Positions 27,185 to 34,674 of a stretch of 64,000 bases of DNA are shown here, piece after piece (the stretch's first letter is position 1; each line of letters opens with the position of its first letter). The translations under genes were made by a program, and so were the position numbers. A model generated the notes under the pieces. It ran no database searches. It saw nothing but the letters and a program-made list of their open reading frames with translations, and was not told the origin of the DNA. Source of the stretch: Natronoarchaeum mannanilyticum. Lineage in GTDB: Archaea; Halobacteriota; Halobacteria; Halobacteriales; Natronoarchaeaceae. Location of the stretch: assembly GCF_039522665.1 (NCBI RefSeq), contig NZ_BAAADV010000003.1, positions 350,124 to 414,123 on the forward strand. Reading direction: 5' to 3'.

Positions 27185-27344
27185 GTTCGAGTCACCAGTG
27201 CTGAAGCAATGGAGGCAAAATGATATGAAAGTTAGCAACCGTCGAGGGATTTTATGGTGTCTCAATTCTACGTTACACTGGCTAAGAGTTCTGATCGGCA
27301 GGAAGTTTATGCTACGCCGTGACAAACCACACGGACCGAAGGAG

Positions 27345-27779
27345 ATGTACGACGACATCCTGGTGCCGACCGACGGGAGCGACGGAACCGAACGGACGCT
27401 CGACCACGCCGTCGAGATCGCCCGGAACCACGGCGCGCGCCTCCACGCGCTGTCGGTGGTCGACCGCCGGGTGTATCTGGCCGCCGAGGAGGACGAGCGC
27501 GACGACGTGATGGCGAAGCTACGCGGGGAGGCCGAGGACGCGATCGAACTGGTCGAGGATCGGCTGTCCGACGCCGACGTCGAGGTCACAGCCGAGATCG
27601 TCGACGGGACGCCGCACAAGGAGATCCTCGCCTACGCCGACGAGCACGGGGTCGACCTGATCGCGATCGGCACCCACGGCCGAACGGGGCGGGATCGCCT
27701 GGAGAACCTCGGCAGCGTCACCGAGCGGGTCGTCGAGGACGCCGACCGGACGGTGCTGGTCGTCTCGATCGACGAGTGA
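27345..27779 (+). CDS. Universal stress protein (UspA family)
   Basis: A 144-residue UspA-fold protein. The N-terminal strand MYDDILVPTDGSDGTERTLDHA and the C-terminal ATP-binding motif GTHGRTGRDRLENLGSVTERVV (Gly-2x-Gly-9x-Gly-Ser) are both complete, so it probably binds ATP. Start at 27345 gives the typical family N-terminus; an in-frame ATG at 27309 is possible. The upstream 160 bp, shared with the divergent AN1 gene, is A/T-rich. Confidence 0.9.
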   Translation: MYDDILVPTDGSDGTERTLDHAVEIARNHGARLHALSVVDRRVYLAAEEDERDDVMAKLRGEAEDAIELVEDRLSDADVEVTAEIVDGTPHKEILAYADEHGVDLIAIGTHGRTGRDRLENLGSVTERVVEDADRTVLVVSIDE

Positions 27780-27821
27780 CCGGCTCGCCGCGGGAGCCGA
27801 GCGCGACAGTTCTGCGGGCCG

Positions 27822-28868
27822 TCAGTTCGACAGCGCGTCGTCGTCGTCGCCGTCGGGGGTCCGCAGGGCGGACTGCAGGCCCATCTCGGCGACGTTGGCG
27901 CCGTACTCGGCGGTGCGCTCGACGCTGTCGAGCACCGTCGCCAGCAGGTGGGCCTCGTCGACGTCGCCGTCGTACAGCCGGCGGTCGACGGCGTGTGCGT
28001 CCTCGACGAGGGCGTCGCGGCGCTCGGCGACGCCCCGGAGTCCCGACAGCGACGGCTCGTCGAGCTGCTCGTCCAGCGCCGTCCTGACGATCTCCCGGGA
28101 GCGCTCGCCGAGCTCGTCGAGCTCCTCGCCCAGTTCCGCGGGCGGGGCCGCCGACTGTCGGGTCGCGACGCCAGCGATCTTCTCGGCGTGGTCCGCGACC
28201 CGCTCCAGCTGTCGGGCGATCCGGTAGTAGGCGAACGCGGTCGTCCGGTCGACGTCGAACGTGACCGCCTCGCGGACGTCCGCCAGCCCGCGGTGGAACT
28301 GCCGGCTGACCAGCGCGAACAGCCGGTCGACCTCGCCGTCCTGCTCGGCGACCCGGCGGGCGAGTTCGGCGTCGTGCTCCAGAACCGCGTCGAGGGCGTC
28401 TTCGTGCATCGTCAGCGCGGTCAGGCGCATCTGGACGACCGTCTGGCGCAGCGACACTTCAGCGCTGTCGAGCAGACTTCGGATCGTGATCCGGGTCGGC
28501 GTCTGGGTCTGTATCTCGACGCCGACGAGCCGGGTCACCGCCGAGCGGACGGCCCGCCGAGCGTCGGCGTCGAACTCGACCGGGCTCGTCAGGACGATCT
28601 CGTCGTAGCCGGCGACGTAGGCAGTCATGACGGTGTCGGCGAGCGCCTCGGGATCGAACTCGGCGGCGTCGATCTCGATCGATCGCCCGTCCTCGCCGGT
28701 GTCGCGCGCGGCGACGAGCCGGTCGTCGGCGGCGTAGAGGTACAGCGGCGTCCCCGTCTCGATGCCGTTCTCGGTCGCCCACTCCTTGGGCAGCGAGATG
28801 GTGTACGTCGAGCCGCCGGTGAGCTGGACCTTGCGCCGGATCGGCTCGTCGGTGCCGTTCGTCGTCAT
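27822..28868 (-). CDS. AbrB-PhoU fusion regulator of phosphate uptake
   Basis: A 348-residue fusion of an N-terminal SpoVT/AbrB DNA-binding domain (about 10-55, RRKVQLTGGSTYTISLPKEWA) with two PhoU-like helical repeats (about 115-330, RIARQLERVADHAEKIAG and VERTAEYGANVAEMG as the metal-binding Glu/Asp motifs). In haloarchaea such fusions are thought to link phosphate status to transcription. A TATA-like GATAACC about 27 nt upstream indicates its own promoter. It lies 34 bp downstream of phoU, same strand. No pst genes are in the window. Confidence 0.9.
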   Translation of the reverse strand: MTTNGTDEPIRRKVQLTGGSTYTISLPKEWATENGIETGTPLYLYAADDRLVAARDTGEDGRSIEIDAAEFDPEALADTVMTAYVAGYDEIVLTSPVEFDADARRAVRSAVTRLVGVEIQTQTPTRITIRSLLDSAEVSLRQTVVQMRLTALTMHEDALDAVLEHDAELARRVAEQDGEVDRLFALVSRQFHRGLADVREAVTFDVDRTTAFAYYRIARQLERVADHAEKIAGVATRQSAAPPAELGEELDELGERSREIVRTALDEQLDEPSLSGLRGVAERRDALVEDAHAVDRRLYDGDVDEAHLLATVLDSVERTAEYGANVAEMGLQSALRTPDGDDDDALSN

Positions 28869-28902
28869 GGGGTGGGTTCCCGATGGAAGGTTATCGTTCG
28901 CA

Positions 28903-29580
28903 TCAGTAGATCAGCTCGTCGTCGTTCTCGACGGCGTACAGTGTTCGCGCCGCGACGTTGACGGCGTGGTCGCCGACGCGTTCGAGGTCCCGTATCGTCA
29001 GCAGGTGTCGCGACACGTCGCCGAGCAGTTCCTCCGTCGATCGATCGTCGGCCGCGCCGTGTTCCCGCTCGATCAGGGCGCGAACGATCCGTTCGCTGGC
29101 GCGCTCGCAGCGCTCGTCGACCTCGTCGTCGCGGGCCGCTATCTCGTGGCAGGCGTCGGGATCCGCGTCGGCGTACGCCGCCATCGCGTCCTCGACCATC
29201 GCGACCGTCAGCGCGCCGATGCGCTGGAGGTCGACGTCGGGGGCGACGTCCCGATCCATCTCCAGCGCGTAGCTCGCGAGATTCGTGGCGAGGTCGGCGA
29301 TCCGTTCGAGGTCGGTGAGGATCTTGAACGACGCGACCACGAGCCGCAGATCGCCGGCGACGGGCTGCTGGAGCGCGAGCAGGTCGACGCAGTCGCCCTC
29401 CAGATCGAGGTACCGACGGTTGATCTCGGCGTCGCCCGCGACGACCTCGCGGGCGAGCGCTTCGTCGCCGCCGTCGAGCGCGGCCAGCGCCTGCCGGAGG
29501 CGGTCGAGGGCGAGCTCGCTCAGCTCGAGGACGGCCTCGCGCAGCGCGTCGAGCTGCTCGCGGTACTCCTCTCGGGGCAT
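28903..29580 (-). CDS. phoU: Phosphate signalling complex protein PhoU
   Basis: A 225-residue all-helical PhoU with the duplicated metal-site motifs: KILTDLERIADLATNLA in the first repeat and TIRDLERVGDHAVNVAART in the second. PhoU represses phosphate uptake and signalling. Start MPREEYREQLDAL (29580) is the normal family start. The nearest TATA-like TACTTAC is about 108 nt upstream on this strand, and a 25-codon ORF beginning 28 nt after that box ends two bases before this start. Confidence 0.93.
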   Translation of the reverse strand: MPREEYREQLDALREAVLELSELALDRLRQALAALDGGDEALAREVVAGDAEINRRYLDLEGDCVDLLALQQPVAGDLRLVVASFKILTDLERIADLATNLASYALEMDRDVAPDVDLQRIGALTVAMVEDAMAAYADADPDACHEIAARDDEVDERCERASERIVRALIEREHGAADDRSTEELLGDVSRHLLTIRDLERVGDHAVNVAARTLYAVENDDELIY

Positions 29581-29582
29581 CG

Positions 29583-29660
29583 TCAGGCCACCTCCGTCCC
29601 GCCGGTTCGGCCCGTCGCGGCGCCGGCGCCACCGCCGTCGTCCGGTCGAGTCAGTGACAT
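29583..29660 (-). CDS. Possible 25-residue leader ORF immediately before phoU
   Basis: ATG at 29660 (MSLTRPDDGGGAGAATG...) ends at TGA 29583-29585, two bases before the phoU ATG (TGACGATG). The TATA-like TACTTAC centred near 29688 is 28 nt from its ATG. It fits the leaderless-upstream-ORF arrangement seen at other genes here. No homology. Confidence 0.35.
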   Translation of the reverse strand: MSLTRPDDGGGAGAATGRTGGTEVA

Positions 29661-29725
29661 CACGCGAAGGGAGACGATAACGGAGTAAGTAGGCTGCTAT
29701 GAGGGGTACACCCAGGGGCGTGCCA

Positions 29726-29743
29726 GTACATACCACTATGTAC
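29726..29743. promoter_or_regulatory. Perfect palindrome between phoU and the carbonic-anhydrase-like gene
   Basis: GTACATACCACTATGTAC: two perfect 7 bp arms (GTACATA/TATGTAC) around a 4 bp centre. It lies about 35 bp upstream of the presumed phoU TATA box and 67 bp before the 29810 gene, in a divergent intergenic region. This is a good operator candidate; the regulator is unknown. Confidence 0.6.
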
Positions 29744-29809
29744 CGCTATTACCTCTCGACTTCCGGACAGCTACCAACAGTTACCTTGCGGCAAATGGTA
29801 CCGTTCAAC

Positions 29810-30343
29810 ATGGGAGACTCCAGACGCTACGCGTTCGAGGGCGCCAGTCCCGAGATCCACGAGAGCGCGCGGGTGAGCCGCGAAGCGACGCTGGTCGGCG
29901 ACGTGACCGTCGCGGCCGACGCCAGCGTCTGGCCGGGCGTCGTCCTGCGGGGCGACGTCGGACCGGTCCGGATCGGCGAGCAAGCCCACGTCGGCGACAC
30001 GGCCGTCCTCCACGCCTCCGCGATCGGCGAAAACGTGATGGTCGGCCACGGCGCCGTGTGCAACGACGCCGCCGTCGACGACGAGGCGCTGATCGGGTTC
30101 AACGCGACGCTGAACTCCGAGGTCAGCGTCGGCGAGCGATCGATCGTCGCCTCCGGAACCGTGGTCCCGCAAGGCTACTCGATCCCGTCTGACTCCTTCG
30201 CCCGCGGCGTCCCCGCGGAGGTGACGCCGCTCTCCCAGACGACGATCGACACCGACCGCATCCACGAGGAGTTCGCATCGGGCGCCTACACGGACCTCGC
30301 CGGGCGCCACGAGGAGCTGTTCGCGGCCGAGCCCGAGGAGTGA
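29810..30343 (+). CDS. Gamma-carbonic anhydrase family (left-handed beta-helix) protein
   Basis: A 177-residue protein with the hexapeptide-repeat left-handed beta-helix of gamma-carbonic anhydrases (VWPGVVLRGDVGPVRIGEQAHVG). The first two zinc His are visible in VLHASA and VGHGAV. The third, five residues after the second, is Asn (GHGAVCND), so the classical three-His zinc site is incomplete. It may be a structural homologue or bind metal differently. Start MGDSRRYAFEG (29810) is typical; in-frame ATGs at 29738 and 29795 are less likely. Confidence 0.88.
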   Translation: MGDSRRYAFEGASPEIHESARVSREATLVGDVTVAADASVWPGVVLRGDVGPVRIGEQAHVGDTAVLHASAIGENVMVGHGAVCNDAAVDDEALIGFNATLNSEVSVGERSIVASGTVVPQGYSIPSDSFARGVPAEVTPLSQTTIDTDRIHEEFASGAYTDLAGRHEELFAAEPEE

Positions 30344-30434
30344 GCGGCTGTAGGGTGAACCGGACGCCGCCGCGGCGTCGGCGAGCGGGCGCGGAGGGAC
30401 GCCTTTTTGCGTCGCTCGGCCCCAGATCCGGACG

Positions 30435-31466
30435 ATGACACCACGAGTCGCCGTCGTCGGCGGAGGCGTCGCCGGCGCCGCCGTCGCGCACGCGCTCGGG
30501 GCGGATCGGGTCGACGTGACGATCTTCGAGCGCGCCGACCGGGTCGGCGGCCGCACCGCGACGCGACGCCGCGGCGAGGCGGTGTACGACTACGGCGCGA
30601 ACTACGTCACCGACGACGACGAGCGCGTCGCGGAGCTGCTCGCCGAGGAGCTCTCGGACGGACTCGTCGATATCGCCGAACCGGTCTGGACGTTCGACGC
30701 CGACGGACAGATCAGCGAGGGCCGGGGGAACGGCCGCAAGTGGACCTACGAGGGCGGCGTCGAGACGCTCGCCGGTCGGCTCGTCGACCGGAGCGACGCC
30801 ACGGTCGAGACGGGTGCGGAAGTGACCGGGCTGGGGCGCGACGGCGAGGAGTGGATGGTCGAGACGAGCGATGGGCGGGTGTTCGAGCCGTTCGACGGCG
30901 TCGTGCTGACGCCGCCGGCGCCTCAGACCGGCGAGCTTCTCGCGGACGCCGACTGGGACCACGACCGCAAGGACGCCCTCGTCGGGGCGCTGCGGGACGT
31001 TCCGTACCGGACGATCTGGTCGCTCGCGCTGCACTACCCCGACGAACTGGAGCGGCCCTACTACGCGCTGGTCAACACCGACCGCGACCACGAGATCGGC
31101 TGGCTCTCCCGCGAGGAGTGCAAGCCCGGTCACGTCCCGGACGGCGAGTCGCTGTTGATCGTCCAGATGGCGCCCGACTGGTCGGCCGAGCGCTACGATG
31201 CCGACGGGGCGGACGTCGTCGCCGAAGCGCTGCCGATCGTCGCCGACCTGCTCGACGACGACCGACTCGCCGATCCGGACTGGACCGATCACCAGCGCTG
31301 GGGGCTGGCGCTGCCCGACGACGGCGTCGACCCGGCGCTGCTTGACGCCGTCGACGAGGACGGCCTGTGGTTCGCGGGCGACTGGGTAGCCGGCGAAGCG
31401 CGATCCCACGCCGCGATCGGGACGGGGCTGGACGCGGGCGATCGGATTCGGGAGCGATTCGAGTAA
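30435..31466 (+). CDS. FAD-dependent amine oxidase/renalase-like oxidoreductase
   Basis: A 343-residue flavoprotein. The FAD-binding GxGxxG appears as VAVVGGGVAGAAVAHAL, followed by FERADRVGGRTATR, and the C-terminal FAD motif is GLWFAGDWVAGEARSHAAIGTGLDAG. It resembles renalase-like NAD(P)/FAD oxidoreductases. Substrate unknown. Leaderless start with a CCTTTTTGCG box about 27 nt upstream. No operon partner. Confidence 0.88.
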   Translation: MTPRVAVVGGGVAGAAVAHALGADRVDVTIFERADRVGGRTATRRRGEAVYDYGANYVTDDDERVAELLAEELSDGLVDIAEPVWTFDADGQISEGRGNGRKWTYEGGVETLAGRLVDRSDATVETGAEVTGLGRDGEEWMVETSDGRVFEPFDGVVLTPPAPQTGELLADADWDHDRKDALVGALRDVPYRTIWSLALHYPDELERPYYALVNTDRDHEIGWLSREECKPGHVPDGESLLIVQMAPDWSAERYDADGADVVAEALPIVADLLDDDRLADPDWTDHQRWGLALPDDGVDPALLDAVDEDGLWFAGDWVAGEARSHAAIGTGLDAGDRIRERFE

Positions 31467-31549
31467 TCGACCACTCGGTAATCGCGGCAGCGCTTCCGAC
31501 GGTCAAGGCGGCAGAAAGCACTTATTGTCGGTCCCGAAACACGACGACG

Positions 31550-32275
31550 ATGGACCGACGCGATCTCCTCGCGGCGCTGGGCTGCGGGACCGCGACGCTG
31601 GCGGGCTGTCTGGGCGATGCCGGATCGCCCGCGGTGCCCGCGGAGAACGAGTCACCGAACAGCTCAGCCTCTCCGGGTTCGTGCGACGTTCCCGAGGCTG
31701 CCGACGAGCGGTCCGAATCGACGACCGGCGAGGTGGACGGTGACGTACAACGTCGAATCACTCTCGCGGCGGTCGACGAGGTTCCCGAAGGAAGCGACGT
31801 TCGGATCGACGTGGAGATGCTCCGCTCGGCGATGACGGCCGAGAAACCCGCCAGAATTCGGATCACGACGACGAATCTCGGCCCGACGCGGGCGATTTCG
31901 GTCGGGGACGAGGACTGCAAACTGTTCAACTACGGTGCGAGCCTGAGCGACGCGCCGGCGGGACTGGTTCTGCAGGACCCATCGAGCATCGAGTACACCG
32001 AACGGAAGGACGGCCGGTGGGTGCGCGACCTCACCCCGGACGAGAACGTCGACTTCGCCCCCGTCGGCTGCGATCCGACGACGTACAGTTGCGGGGAGTC
32101 GGTCAGCAGCGAGTACGTCGTCTGGGACGACTTCCGGGTCGCGGGGTACTTCGAGCCTGGCACGTATCGGTGGGAGGACAACGTGACGGTCGAGCGGGCG
32201 CCGGATGCCGGCGCCGACGACCGGACGAACTGGTCGTGGGGGTTCTCGATCCGGGTCGAAACTCCGGGCGAGTGA
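31550..32275 (+). CDS. Tat lipoprotein of unknown function
   Basis: A 241-residue secreted protein. The N-terminus MDRRDLLAALGCGTATLAGC is a Tat signal with lipobox LAGC, so the mature protein would be lipid-anchored at Cys20. A Ser/Glu-rich linker follows, then a beta-rich domain from about 65 with paired Cys (GDEDCKLF, GCDPTTYSCGES). Several haloarchaeal lipoproteins look like this; no function is known. A CACTTATTG box about 27 nt upstream supports the start. Confidence 0.8.
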   Translation: MDRRDLLAALGCGTATLAGCLGDAGSPAVPAENESPNSSASPGSCDVPEAADERSESTTGEVDGDVQRRITLAAVDEVPEGSDVRIDVEMLRSAMTAEKPARIRITTTNLGPTRAISVGDEDCKLFNYGASLSDAPAGLVLQDPSSIEYTERKDGRWVRDLTPDENVDFAPVGCDPTTYSCGESVSSEYVVWDDFRVAGYFEPGTYRWEDNVTVERAPDAGADDRTNWSWGFSIRVETPGE

Positions 32276-32414
32276 GCGACGCGTTCGATATCGCACCATA
32301 GTACGCTGTGGCGCGCGCTGTCGAGCCCTCGTGGCGAGACAGCGTCGCGCGAGGGATGAGCGAGCGGAGCGAGCGAATCGGTTGGGGAGGATGTGGCTGG
32401 CGGTTGGGTGGGAA

Positions 32415-32624
32415 TGAAAGGGGCCGCCGCGATCGATCCGGTGAGGCGACGGTGAGCCGAACCTCGTGAGGCGAACGTCGGAAGACGAGCGAAGCGAGTC
32501 TTCCGGAATAAGCACCGCAGCAAAGCGAGGAGCACAGCGAGTCGCAACCGGTCGAGCGCGGCGGGGGCTTTCAGAGCGTTGTGAGTAGTCGCTACTGTCC
32601 CAGAGAGCGCGGCGGCCCCTTTCA
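32415..32624. repeat. 210 bp segment bounded by a perfect 17 bp inverted repeat
   Basis: TGAAAGGGGCCGCCGCG at 32415-32431 and its exact reverse complement at 32608-32624. Nothing inside codes for a recognisable protein. The segment lies in the 470 bp non-coding gap between the lipoprotein and the TIGR00300 gene. It could be a MITE-like element or the two arms of a long RNA hairpin; no flanking target duplication is obvious. Confidence 0.55.
32479..32505. repeat. Hairpin in the 32.3-32.7 kb gap
   Basis: CGGAAGAC...GTCTTCCG, a perfect 8 bp stem around an 11 nt loop of GAGCGAAGCGA. The GAGCGAAGCGAG core is common in haloarchaeal intergenic DNA. No T-tract follows. Confidence 0.5.
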
Positions 32625-32654
32625 GAGTGTAAGCAGCTGCTGTTCCAGAGAGCG
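32568..32654. repeat. Two tandem stem-loop units
   Basis: Unit A (32568-32609) and unit B (32619-32654) both begin CTTTCAGAG(C/T)GT and end CCAGAGAGCG. Between these ends each holds a short palindrome that differs in sequence: AGTAGTCGCTACT in A and AGCAGCTGCT in B. The stem is kept while its bases change, which suggests selection for structure. The rest of the 32276-32745 gap holds no gene I can support. Confidence 0.5.
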
Positions 32655-32745
32655 ACCTGAAAACCAGCCCGAAACCCACTGTTCCCACATCCCGAACCCA
32701 CACAGTCCACAACCCTCTTGCCCCGCTCCCGCATCTACCTAGCCA

Positions 32746-33981
32746 ATGAGTCCCACGCGCACCGTCGAACTCGAGGGCCACATCATCGACTCGGGGACGA
32801 TGGGTCGATGCTTCGGCGTCGTGATGGACATGGGCGGCTCCTTCGAGGTCGAGGAGTTCGAGATCGGCCGCCACAAGAACGCCGAGACGTACTGCCGGAT
32901 GAAGGTCTCGGCCGACAGCGAGCCGACGCTCCAAGAGATCGTCCACGAGCTCCACCAGAACGGCGCGACGCTGTCGGACCCGGCCGACGCCACTCTCGAA
33001 GCGGCGCCCGACGACGCCGTCGTCCCCGTCGACTTCTACTCGACGACGAACCACCCGACGTACGTCCGGTACGAGGGCGAGTGGGTAGACGTCGAGAACG
33101 TCGAGATGGACTGTGCGATCGTCGTCGAAACCGAAGGATCGGAAGCGCCCAGAGCGCACACCAAGGTCCTCAACGCCATCGACGAGGGCGATCTCGTCGT
33201 CACCGGCGACACGGGAATCCGGGTCGAGCCGCCCGAGCGCCCGCGCGACGGCGACAGCGCCTTCGGGTTCATGCAGGGCGGCGTCTCCAGCGAGCGCCCC
33301 TCGGAGTCGCTGATCGGCGAGATCGCCGACGCCGTCGCCGAGACCAAAGAAGAGGGCGGCAACGTGCTGGCGGTCTGCGGGCCGGCGGTCGTCCACTCCG
33401 GCGGGGCCGACCACCTCGCCGAACTCGTGCGCGAGGGGTACGTCGACGCCATCTCGGCGGGCAACGGGTTCGCCGTCCACGACATCGAGCGCGACCTCTA
33501 CGGCACGTCGCTCGGGATGGACGTCGAAACCATGGAACACCCGCGCAAGGGCCACAAGCACCACATCTACACGATCAGCGAGATCAGTCGCCAGGGCGGC
33601 ATCGAGCAGGCCGTCGAGAACGGCGCCATCCAGAGCGGCGTGATGTACGAGTGCGTCGCCAACAACGTCCCCTACGTGCTGGCGGGGTCGATCCGGGACG
33701 ACGGCCCGCTGCCCGACACCATCACCGACTCGATCGAGGCCCAGAACGCGATCCGCGAGCAGGCCCGCGACGCCGACCTGGTGATCATGCTCGCGACCCT
33801 GCTGCACTCGGTCGCGGTGGGCAACTGCCTGCCCTCGACGACGAAGCTCGTCTGCGTCGACATCAACCCCTCCACCGTGACCCAGCTGATGGACCGCGGG
33901 AGCGCCCAGGCGATCGGGATGGTGTCGGACATCGGCACGTTCCTGCCGATGCTGGCCGACCAGCTCGTCGACGAGAAGTGA
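32746..33981 (+). CDS. TIGR00300/LOR-SDH domain protein (archaeal ornithine cyclodeaminase family)
   Basis: A 411-residue TIGR00300 family protein. The N-terminal LOR/SDH-like domain contains VELEGHIIDSGTMGRCF and the C-terminal Rossmann-like domain contains GNVLAVCGPAVVHSGG, SAGNGFAVHDIERDLYGTSLG, GHKHHIYTISEISRQGG and LVCVDINPSTVTQLMDRGS. I recall that members of this family have been shown or proposed to deaminate ornithine to proline, and related domains occur in arginine dihydrolases; activity here is by family only. Its promoter is weak or not obvious. Confidence 0.85.
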   Translation: MSPTRTVELEGHIIDSGTMGRCFGVVMDMGGSFEVEEFEIGRHKNAETYCRMKVSADSEPTLQEIVHELHQNGATLSDPADATLEAAPDDAVVPVDFYSTTNHPTYVRYEGEWVDVENVEMDCAIVVETEGSEAPRAHTKVLNAIDEGDLVVTGDTGIRVEPPERPRDGDSAFGFMQGGVSSERPSESLIGEIADAVAETKEEGGNVLAVCGPAVVHSGGADHLAELVREGYVDAISAGNGFAVHDIERDLYGTSLGMDVETMEHPRKGHKHHIYTISEISRQGGIEQAVENGAIQSGVMYECVANNVPYVLAGSIRDDGPLPDTITDSIEAQNAIREQARDADLVIMLATLLHSVAVGNCLPSTTKLVCVDINPSTVTQLMDRGSAQAIGMVSDIGTFLPMLADQLVDEK

Positions 33982-34001
33982 GCAACGGCGCGAAATCCGA
34001 C

Positions 34002-34433
34002 CTACAGCTCTTCCTGCGGGACGACGACCACCGGCCGATCGGCGTCGCCGAGCACCGCCCGCGTCGTCGACCCGACCGCGCTCTCGGCGCCGGGGTCACC
34101 GCCGCGGACGCCGACGGACGCTTCACGTCCGTCGAGCCCTCCCTCGCTAGCGCTCGCGAGGACCCCCAGCACGATCTCGTCGGCCTCGAACTCGCCGGCG
34201 GCGGCCAGCAGTTCCTGGGCGGGTCGGCCCGAGCGCTGCTCGGTGTCGACGTCCGCGACGGCGCCGAGCCGGACCGTCGCGACGTTCAACGCCTCGCGGC
34301 CGTCGCGCGCGTCGTCCTGATCGGACTGGACGTGGACGACCCGGACACCGTCGTCCGGTCCGGCCCGGTCCTGCAGGTAGTCGCAGGCCGCCGCGGTGGT
34401 GTGGACGGAGTCGGTCGCGAGCAGGTAGCGCAT
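34002..34433 (-). CDS. Universal stress protein family (UspA-like)
   Basis: A 143-residue UspA-like protein: MRYLLATDSVHTTAAACDYL, VRVVHVQSD and EIVLGVLASAS give the alpha/beta order. The ATP motif is weak; GSTTRAVLGDADRPVVVVP keeps the last strand only, so ATP binding is uncertain. Leaderless start with a GGCTTTAGG box about 29 nt upstream. Its end lies 20 bp from the convergent TIGR00300 gene. Confidence 0.8.
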   Translation of the reverse strand: MRYLLATDSVHTTAAACDYLQDRAGPDDGVRVVHVQSDQDDARDGREALNVATVRLGAVADVDTEQRSGRPAQELLAAAGEFEADEIVLGVLASASEGGLDGREASVGVRGGDPGAESAVGSTTRAVLGDADRPVVVVPQEEL

Positions 34434-34580
34434 GCGAGGACGTTCCGGGCCGGCGACCTAAAGCCCGCGGTCGGCGCGAGTCTCGCCGACCGACGCCGCG
34501 TGCCGGTCGGCGATCGCACCGGTCGCGGGCGCGATACCGGCCCGCCGTCGGCGCCGGTTTGTTTTGTCCGCCACACCAAT

Positions 34581-34590
34581 TATTATACTG
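34581..34590 (+). promoter_or_regulatory. TATA box of the crtB transcript
   Basis: TATTATACTG within an A/T-rich stretch, 33 nt before a short ORF at 34618 and 83 nt before crtB. It is the only strong TATA-like sequence between the divergent usp gene and crtB. Confidence 0.55.
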
Positions 34591-34617
34591 TAAGCGCCCC
34601 TAGGAAGGTCACGCATC

Positions 34618-34674
34618 ATGTCCGAGGGCCGGGATCATCTGTCAGGCACGCGGCGACCGGGACAGGCATGGTAG
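34618..34674 (+). CDS. Possible 18-residue leader ORF overlapping the crtB start
   Basis: MSEGRDHLSGTRRPGQAW, starting about 33 nt after the TATA box and ending at TAG 34672-34674, inside crtB (overlap ATGGTAG). It is out of frame with crtB, so ribosomes ending here could restart at the crtB ATG. Unproven. Confidence 0.4.
   Translation: MSEGRDHLSGTRRPGQAW

Noticed and set aside
32327-32560. CRISPR-like repeats in the 470 bp gap
   Set aside because: The GAGCGAAGCGAG-type repeats are irregular, overlapping and without spacers of constant length; no cas genes are present.
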